From: Spirochaetota bacterium
GTDB lineage: Bacteria > Spirochaetota > Brevinematia > DTOW01
Length of the DNA stretch: 11,263 nucleotides
Direction of reading: 5' to 3'
Assembly: GCA_028276145.1 (NCBI GenBank)
Contig: JAPYWX010000042.1
Span: 1-11,263 of the forward strand
Positions 6,561 through 11,263 of the stretch are shown one piece after another. The notes under the pieces are model-generated. The model searched no databases, had not been told where the DNA came from, and saw only the letters and a list, made by a program, of their open reading frames with translations. A program made the translations under genes and the position numbers. Each line of letters starts with the position of its first letter. Within the stretch, counting starts at the first letter, position 1.

Positions 6561-7961
6561 ATGAAAGACCTAACGAAAGGTAATGTTGTTAGTCAGCTCA
6601 TATTGTTCTCTATTCCGATGATACTCTCCGATTTGATACAAGGTATACAGTCAATAATTGATGTATTTTGGTTAGGTAGGCTCACAGATTATGTAGGTGT
6701 CTCAGCAGTTTCCATAACCATGCCAATTGTATTTATTCTCATGGCTATACTAATAGGTGTGGGTGCAAGCAGTGCTATATTAATAGGTCAATCTTTCGGT
6801 GCTAAAGATTACAAAACACTTGGTAAAGTTCTAAAAAATTCATTTACCATCACACTCGTTTTATCATCAATACTCGGGTTGATTGGTTTTATTTTATCTG
6901 TTCCTGTGCTGAAGTTAATCGGCTCACCTCGGAATATTTTTGACTTATCCCTCATATACCTTCAGGTTTTGACAATAACTTTGCCTCTTGCTTCTACTTA
7001 CAACTGGTTTATCGGTGTCATGAGAGGATTAGGGAATTCAAGGATTGTTCTCGTTTTTTCAATAATATTCATAGTGCTAAAACTCATCATAACCCCTCTT
7101 TTGATAAGTGGCTTTTGGGTAATACCATCTTTAGGTGTTCTCGGTGCTGCCCTTTCAGCAGCTATCGTTGAATTTCTTTTGTTAATTATTGCTTACGTGT
7201 ACCTAACAAGCAAATACGAGATAATAAGAAACAACATAGGATTTGAGTTTGATGGAGAAATAATATCAAAGTTTATTGCTATAGGTTTACCCGTTTCAAT
7301 ACAAATGATTATTGTGTCTTCTTCTGCCGCTGTTTTGATGGGATTCATTTCTAAGTTTGGTGAAAAGGCAATAGCAACTTTTGGTATAGGTAATAGAATT
7401 GACCAGTTTGCTTTCCTTCCTGCTATGTCAATGGGTATGGCTATAATGACTTTCGTATCACAAAACTTGGGAGCAAATAGAGAGGATAGAGTATCCGAAG
7501 CATTGAAATGGGGAACGATAATATCTATCTCTATATCACTTGTAGTTGCTGTAATCGTTAACTTATTCTCTACTGGAATATTCAGGTTTTTCGTTTCTGA
7601 TAACGAAGTTATCATGATGGGTAAAAGCTATTTATTTATAATGAGTTTTTCGTATGTGCTTATGGGTATAGTTTTCGCTTTACAAGGAGTGATAAGGGGT
7701 GCTGGCGATACATTTACAGTGCTTATCATAAAAGCTTTTTCAATGATACTCATCAGAGTACCTATTGCCTACCTTTTGGCATTCGTTGTTTTCAAATCAC
7801 CGGACGGTATATGGGCTTCTTTCTCAGCTGTAATGCTATTTGAATCAATTGTTAGCTACCTTTACTACAAATCAGGTAAATGGAAAGAAAAAGTTGTTTT
7901 TAAGAGGGAACCTAAGAAAGTTATACCAGAATTTGAAGTACTATCAAATGAACCAGAATGA
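6561..7961 (+). CDS. MATE-family multidrug/solute efflux transporter
   Basis: This is an inner-membrane antiporter of the MATE family (MatE domain, twice), expected to export cationic drugs or metabolites in exchange for Na+ or H+. It has 466 residues with about 12 hydrophobic helices, normal for the family. It starts with MKDLTKGNVVSQLILFSIPM, the usual pattern in which the first helix follows a short basic tail. Family features include the DVFWLGRL segment near 34-41 and GQSFGAKDYKTLG near 76-88. The second half repeats this layout: MTFVSQNLGANREDRVSEAL near 294-313, and GVIRGAGDTF near 376-385. The substrate cannot be predicted. An AAGGAG SD about 8 nt upstream fixes the ATG. The gene is monocistronic: its upstream neighbour is divergent, and a hairpin terminator begins 15 nt after the stop. 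Confidence 0.93.
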   Translation: MKDLTKGNVVSQLILFSIPMILSDLIQGIQSIIDVFWLGRLTDYVGVSAVSITMPIVFILMAILIGVGASSAILIGQSFGAKDYKTLGKVLKNSFTITLVLSSILGLIGFILSVPVLKLIGSPRNIFDLSLIYLQVLTITLPLASTYNWFIGVMRGLGNSRIVLVFSIIFIVLKLIITPLLISGFWVIPSLGVLGAALSAAIVEFLLLIIAYVYLTSKYEIIRNNIGFEFDGEIISKFIAIGLPVSIQMIIVSSSAAVLMGFISKFGEKAIATFGIGNRIDQFAFLPAMSMGMAIMTFVSQNLGANREDRVSEALKWGTIISISISLVVAVIVNLFSTGIFRFFVSDNEVIMMGKSYLFIMSFSYVLMGIVFALQGVIRGAGDTFTVLIIKAFSMILIRVPIAYLLAFVVFKSPDGIWASFSAVMLFESIVSYLYYKSGKWKEKVVFKREPKKVIPEFEVLSNEPE

Positions 7962-7962
7962 T

Positions 7963-8182
7963 TTGTGTTGAAAAACAGGCTAAGCCTGCTTTTTTACAAA
8001 TTTAATTATTTAAAAAGTGCTTTAAGCACTTAATTAAAAAGGTGCTACAAGTACATTACTTTTAGTAGTTCCACCCTCCCACCCTAATTAATCGTAGAGA
8101 GGCTTCGCCTCTCTTCACTCTCCAAATTAATAAGAGAGTGCTATTAAGCACGACGTGCCATATAGCACAAGATTTTTCAACA
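7963..8182. repeat. Composite hairpin repeat, copy with inverted ends
   Basis: This element fills the gap between the convergent MATE and alpha/beta hydrolase genes. In order it has TTGTGTTGAAAAA (7963-7975) and the hairpin CAGGC-TAA-GCCTG (7976-7988). Next is AAGTGCT-TTA-AGCACTT (8015-8031), a member of the GTGCT/AGCAC family, and a decayed GTGCTACAAGTAC unit near 8042. Then come AGAGAGGC-TTC-GCCTCTCT (8096-8114), CACTCTC/GAGAGTG (8116-8122 with 8134-8140), GTGCT-ATTA-AGCAC (8138-8151) and GTGCC-ATAT-AGCAC (8155-8168). It ends in TTTTTCAACA (8173-8182), the exact reverse complement of TGTTGAAAAA (7966-7975), so the unit is bounded by 10-bp inverted repeats. It aligns part for part with 11046-11263. 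No coding sequence is seen inside. Confidence 0.75.
7976..7995 (+). terminator. Intrinsic terminator after the MATE gene
   Basis: CAGGC (7976-7980), loop TAA, GCCTG (7984-7988), then C and six T. With AAAAA on the left side, it could also act weakly in the opposite direction. The same hairpin is the first hairpin of the repeat element at 7963-8182, so terminator and repeat overlap. Confidence 0.75.
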
Positions 8183-8202
8183 GAATTAGCCAGAATAAAA
8201 CT

Positions 8203-9057
8203 CTATCCATTAATAAAATTAAGTAAAACACTGAATAGTTCATTTGGTGCTTCTATAAGTGTCATGTGCCCAGAATTCGGCAAAATAAATATTGGCTTTC
8301 TGAACATCTCTGAGAATTTCATCTGTACAGGGAACTTCACAAGTTCATCATTTTGTGACCACACAATATCAACATCAGGTATCTTAGTTCTGTCTATATC
8401 CTCAACGAATGAATCAAATATATTCCTAGTTATCCTAAGAGCCACAATTTTATTACCTATGCTCTCAAAGTGCTTTTTTGTAGGCTCTGATAAGTAATTC
8501 ACTATATTCTCTTTTACTTCCTCCCTGAGAGGAAGAAAAAACAAAAATTTTTTAAAGAAAAAATCAATATATACCTTCAATGTTAACAATCCTATCAAAA
8601 ACCTTATAGGCTTGAAAAACGCTAGCTTAAGTATAGGGTGTAGTGTTCTCCAAAACTCGTATGTTCCAATAGAGTTAACTAAAATAACTTTTCTAATAGT
8701 ATTAGGTGACAAGCTATTAACAAATTCTGTAAGGAAAAGTGATATCTTGCCTCCCGTTGAGTGCCCTATAACCGTAATGTTCCTTAGCTTCAAGCTAAAT
8801 ATCAGCCTAGCTAAAATTGATATTTGCTCCAATGTGTTGTAATCAAGCTTCAAAGACCTACTGCTATTACCATGCCCCAGCAAATCAACAGCAATTATCC
8901 TATATTCATTAACATTAAAATTCTTTATAACAGGTATCCAAGCCTCTTTTGAATTTAGCCATCCATGTATAAAAAGTAAAACTTTTTTACCCTTCCCTAT
9001 GTCAAAGTACGATATGTACCTTTCATCAGAAATTCTAAATAATTTCTCCTCAAACAC
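8203..9057 (-). CDS. Alpha/beta-fold hydrolase
   Basis: This is a 284-residue serine hydrolase of the alpha/beta fold, likely an esterase- or lipase-like enzyme acting on an unidentified ester or similar bond. The triad is visible: nucleophile S100 in the elbow GHSTGG (98-103), acid D237 (WSQNDELV) and base H264 (NSGHMTLIEAP). The oxyanion motif HGW is at 31-33, and VDLLGHGNS at 58-65 is typical. Residues of about 136-180 form a strongly hydrophobic lid (KLAFFKPIRFLIGLL, YIDFFFKKFLFFLPL) suggesting a lipid-like substrate or membrane contact; this is inference. There is no signal peptide. The GTG start at 9057 lies 1 nt after the fapA stop and has its SD (GGAGGAG) inside the fapA 3' end, so translation is probably coupled to fapA. 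Confidence 0.87.
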   Translation of the reverse strand: MFEEKLFRISDERYISYFDIGKGKKVLLFIHGWLNSKEAWIPVIKNFNVNEYRIIAVDLLGHGNSSRSLKLDYNTLEQISILARLIFSLKLRNITVIGHSTGGKISLFLTEFVNSLSPNTIRKVILVNSIGTYEFWRTLHPILKLAFFKPIRFLIGLLTLKVYIDFFFKKFLFFLPLREEVKENIVNYLSEPTKKHFESIGNKIVALRITRNIFDSFVEDIDRTKIPDVDIVWSQNDELVKFPVQMKFSEMFRKPIFILPNSGHMTLIEAPNELFSVLLNFING

Positions 9058-9058
9058 C

Positions 9059-10999
9059 TTATAATCTCCTCCCCTTCTTTAGTAGCTCCTGCTTCTTTTC
9101 CTTAATTTCTTTTGGTTCTTCGTAAGGCACTATTATTATGTTATGCCCTTCTCTCTTGAACGTTACAAACTTATACATATCCTTACATATATGAATCGCA
9201 TCTTTAATTTTTATTTTTACATTTGGATAACACACATCATAACAACTTATCTTAGCTTCAATTGCCGCTTGGTCTAATTGCTGTCTTATGCTATTAAGCT
9301 CTTCATCTATCTTTGAAATTTCATTTGAAATTTGTTTAACTTCCATATTAAGCATATTGAATTTTTCTTCTTTCTCGGGTGGCAATTTACCGTATGACGC
9401 TATCATCTGCTGAAGAGTAAGTAATTCTTTTTTTAGTTCAGTTAACTTATTATTCAAGATTTCTTTTTTAGAAACTAACTCATCATGTTTCTGTACCAAA
9501 TCAGGGTCAGAACCTACTTCGAGGAAAGTCTCTACCCAAGACTCAGCTCCAAGCTGCTTAGCATAAATTTCATAAAGTGCTCTTGTTTGTCCTCCCGTAA
9601 TACTGGCTTTCTTACCTAAACATATAACTCTAGACTTTGAAGAGACATTACTGTGTAATATATACTCAAGGGCAATAACATCACCTTTAGCCTGTACCTT
9701 TGCTCTTTCTATGAACTTTGCTACCACCTCACCACCAGCTATCACAGTACCAACCTCTTTACCCTGTATTCCTGTTCTAACATAAACATTACCATCAGCT
9801 ATAACTTCAGCTTTTTCAATAGTTCCCCATATATCAACATTTCCGCCAGCTTTAACCTTGAACGTATCTCTAACACTTCCCTTTATCACTACATTTCCGA
9901 CGAAATCTATATCACCCGTCTCAGTTGAGACATCCCCAGGTATCTCCAAAACAGGCTCAACATTTATTTTACCGTTCTTCATTACTATTTGTCCTTGCTG
10001 ACTAGCTATTAACTCCATACCGTCAGGCGAAACCTCAACATTCTTACCCGCCAAACTTGAAATATTTACATCCTTACCGTCTGTTGTAGGTATCACTCTA
10101 CCCCTAACGGTAGTACCAGGTTTACCTTTAGTTGCTGGCTCCTTAGCAGCCAAAACCTGCCCCTTAACAACATTCTGTATATTCATAATCTTATGGAAGT
10201 CAACAATTTCACTACCTATCGTAAGCTGAGTTCCTTTATCAATGTTAACATAATAGTTAATTTTAGCATCTTTACCCGGCACAGGTGGATCCCAACTTGC
10301 AACCTCAACAGGTACATCAAAAACCCCTTCATACACCGCTCTATTTATCTCATCATCAGATATACCAAAGACAACTCCATTAGCTCTAAGAAGTTCCTTT
10401 ATCTCATCAGGCGTAGGGACTTTACCGTAAGGTAAGGCAGGCTTTGATAAATTCAAGAAAGCTTTACTTTCATCAGGTGTAACTTCAATAGTAGGATGAC
10501 TATCATCACTTGGTGAAGTTGGAATCGGCTCACCTACTTTAACAGGTACCCCAGAAGGACTTTCAATCTCCCTAGCCAACCTCCTCTCATCAATATTCGT
10601 AAAACCTAACTTCTGTAAATGTGACTTTACTTCATCAAAGGTTACAAACTTACCTTTACCCTGAGGCGGAGTTATCTTAACAAAAACACCATCTTTCGTA
10701 TGAGCTACAAAGAACTTCCCATCTATGGAATGAATCTCCTCTACGTGCTCTTCTAAACTAGGTTTTGAAAAACCCCCTATTCTTCTAACAAGTATCCTAT
10801 AAGGCTTCTTTCCTAACCCAAGAAAACCGGAATTACCAGCCTCAAGTATCTCGTAATCTAAGTTTATCATGTCAGTATTAAGTTCCTTCTGTGCTATCTC
10901 AAGTGCTTCCTTCACCGAGAAAGCAACAACCTCAATTTCATTAAGTTCACTTTCATCTTCTATTTCATCCAACATCTGTATAAGCTTCTGTATATCCAC
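9059..10999 (-). CDS. FapA/DUF342 family polymerising protein with N-terminal Jag-type domain
   Basis: This is a DUF342 (flagellar assembly protein A-like) protein of about 646 residues from GTG 10999. The order of parts is an N-terminal helix (DIQKLIQMLDEI), then a Jag_N-type domain at about 20-73 ending GNSGFLGLGKKPYRI. A linker rich in Pro, Ser and Asp (about 150-185) follows, then the FapA N-domain with DPPVPGKDAKI. Next is the repetitive right-handed beta-helix (FVGNVVIKGSVRD, AGGNVDIWGTIEKAEVIADG). A coiled coil lies at about 500-580, before a C-terminal beta region and a basic tail (KKGRRL). The family name comes from polar flagellum work; the role here is unproven and may be cytoskeletal or RNA-associated. 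Longer TTG (11035) and shorter ATG (10975) starts exist. The TTG falls inside a predicted -35 box and lacks an SD. It is coupled to the downstream hydrolase. Confidence 0.85.
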   Translation of the reverse strand: MDIQKLIQMLDEIEDESELNEIEVVAFSVKEALEIAQKELNTDMINLDYEILEAGNSGFLGLGKKPYRILVRRIGGFSKPSLEEHVEEIHSIDGKFFVAHTKDGVFVKITPPQGKGKFVTFDEVKSHLQKLGFTNIDERRLAREIESPSGVPVKVGEPIPTSPSDDSHPTIEVTPDESKAFLNLSKPALPYGKVPTPDEIKELLRANGVVFGISDDEINRAVYEGVFDVPVEVASWDPPVPGKDAKINYYVNIDKGTQLTIGSEIVDFHKIMNIQNVVKGQVLAAKEPATKGKPGTTVRGRVIPTTDGKDVNISSLAGKNVEVSPDGMELIASQQGQIVMKNGKINVEPVLEIPGDVSTETGDIDFVGNVVIKGSVRDTFKVKAGGNVDIWGTIEKAEVIADGNVYVRTGIQGKEVGTVIAGGEVVAKFIERAKVQAKGDVIALEYILHSNVSSKSRVICLGKKASITGGQTRALYEIYAKQLGAESWVETFLEVGSDPDLVQKHDELVSKKEILNNKLTELKKELLTLQQMIASYGKLPPEKEEKFNMLNMEVKQISNEISKIDEELNSIRQQLDQAAIEAKISCYDVCYPNVKIKIKDAIHICKDMYKFVTFKREGHNIIIVPYEEPKEIKEKKQELLKKGRRL

Positions 11000-11006
11000 A
11001 ATTTTT

Positions 11007-11035
11007 AGTATAACAATTTCACGTAGCTCTTTCAA
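11007..11035 (-). promoter_or_regulatory. Predicted sigma-70-type promoter of fapA, extended -10
   Basis: On the - strand, TTGAAA (11035-11030), a 17-nt spacer and TATACT (11012-11007) with an upstream TG (TGT-TATACT) make a good vegetative promoter. The expected start of transcription, about 7 nt downstream, falls at 11000-10999, exactly where the GTG codon lies. The mRNA could therefore be leaderless. The promoter sits between fapA and the repeat element at 11046-11263. Confidence 0.6.
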
Positions 11036-11045
11036 GATAAATGGA

Positions 11046-11263
11046 TTGTGTTGAAAAATTTACAGGTTAAACCTACGTCAGGCTACTGCCTGTTTCTTCA
11101 TTCTAACTAAAAGGTGCTGTTTAGCACGAAGTGCTACTTAGCACAAGTGCTATGAAGCACTAGTGCTATTAAGCACAACGTGCTATTAAGCACACACCCT
11201 ATTTGATATAGAGAGGTTTCACCTCTCCACGCTCTCCAATCAATAAGAGAGTGCTATTAAGCG
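11046..11263. repeat. Composite hairpin repeat, second copy, cut by window end
   Basis: Same order of parts as 7963-8182. TTGTGTTGAAAAA (11046-11058) is followed by the hairpin AGGT-TAA-ACCT (11064-11074) and an extra hairpin CAGGC-TACT-GCCTG with TTT (11079-11095). Then come five GTGCT-N4-AGCAC hairpins at 11114-11127, 11131-11144, 11147-11160, 11163-11176 and 11180-11193, with loops GTTT, ACTT, ATGA, ATTA and ATTA and linkers of 3, 2, 2 and 3 nt. Next are GAGAGGT-TTC-ACCTCTC (11211-11227) and CGCTCTC/GAGAGTG (11230-11236 with 11247-11253). A sixth unit starts at 11251 and is cut off by the window end. Arms are constant while loops vary. No coding sequence is seen. Confidence 0.8.

Noticed and set aside
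7193..7615. - strand open frame of 140 codons
   Set aside because: It lies wholly antisense to the MATE transporter and has no recognisable features.
8138..8497. + strand open frame of 119 codons
   Set aside because: It lies mostly antisense to the alpha/beta hydrolase, which has a complete catalytic triad, and it starts within the repeat element.
11079..11095. Independent terminator for a gene right of the window
   Set aside because: The hairpin and short T-run point rightward on the + strand, but no + strand gene ends before it. It fits better as part of the composite repeat.

Overview
The window is AT-rich bacterial chromosome and carries ten intact protein genes, one apparently broken small gene and three copies of a hairpin-rich intergenic repeat. 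I see no rRNA, tRNA, CRISPR array or transposase. V-type ATPase subunits E and F, a FapA/DUF342 protein with an N-terminal Jag-type domain, and a secreted HEAT-repeat protein together suggest a low-GC spirochaete or a relative. That assignment is inference; no marker gene here fixes the taxonomy.

Layout. (1) Positions 1-127 hold four 17-bp hairpin units in front of the first operon. (2) The + strand operon 201-3080 is atpF, atpE, a DPM1-like glycosyltransferase and sbcD, with gaps of only 9, 4 and 2 nt. It mixes two peripheral-stalk/central-stalk parts of the V-ATPase with polyprenol-linked glycosylation and DNA end processing. The other ATPase subunits and SbcC are not in the window. (3) A - strand gene for an exported HEAT-repeat protein converges on sbcD and overlaps it by 8 nt. 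(4) A - strand group runs from about 6440 down to 4008: a broken small gene, a GNAT acetyltransferase, an MBL-fold hydrolase and trmD. This is not the usual rpsP-rimM-trmD-rplS setting of trmD. (5) A MATE transporter (+) stands alone and is followed by a hairpin terminator. (6) The - strand pair fapA and an alpha/beta hydrolase are translationally coupled, with 1 nt between them. fapA has a good sigma-70-type promoter that overlaps its longest possible reading frame.

The most interesting material is non-coding. Copies at 7963-8182 and 11046-11263 share an ordered set of parts: a 13-nt leader, an AGGY-TAA-RCCT hairpin, a run of GTGCT-N4-AGCAC hairpins, a GAGAGGY-TTC-RCCTCTC hairpin and a CRCTCTC/GAGAGTG hairpin. 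Base changes between the copies keep the pairing. The copy at 7963-8182 is also bounded by 10-bp inverted repeats. The run at 63-127 is a simpler member of the same family. Second in interest is the stretch 6144-6436, where removing one 17-nt duplication joins two frames into a single 91-residue protein. TrmD also shows an unusual Asp-to-Glu change at the position of its catalytic base.
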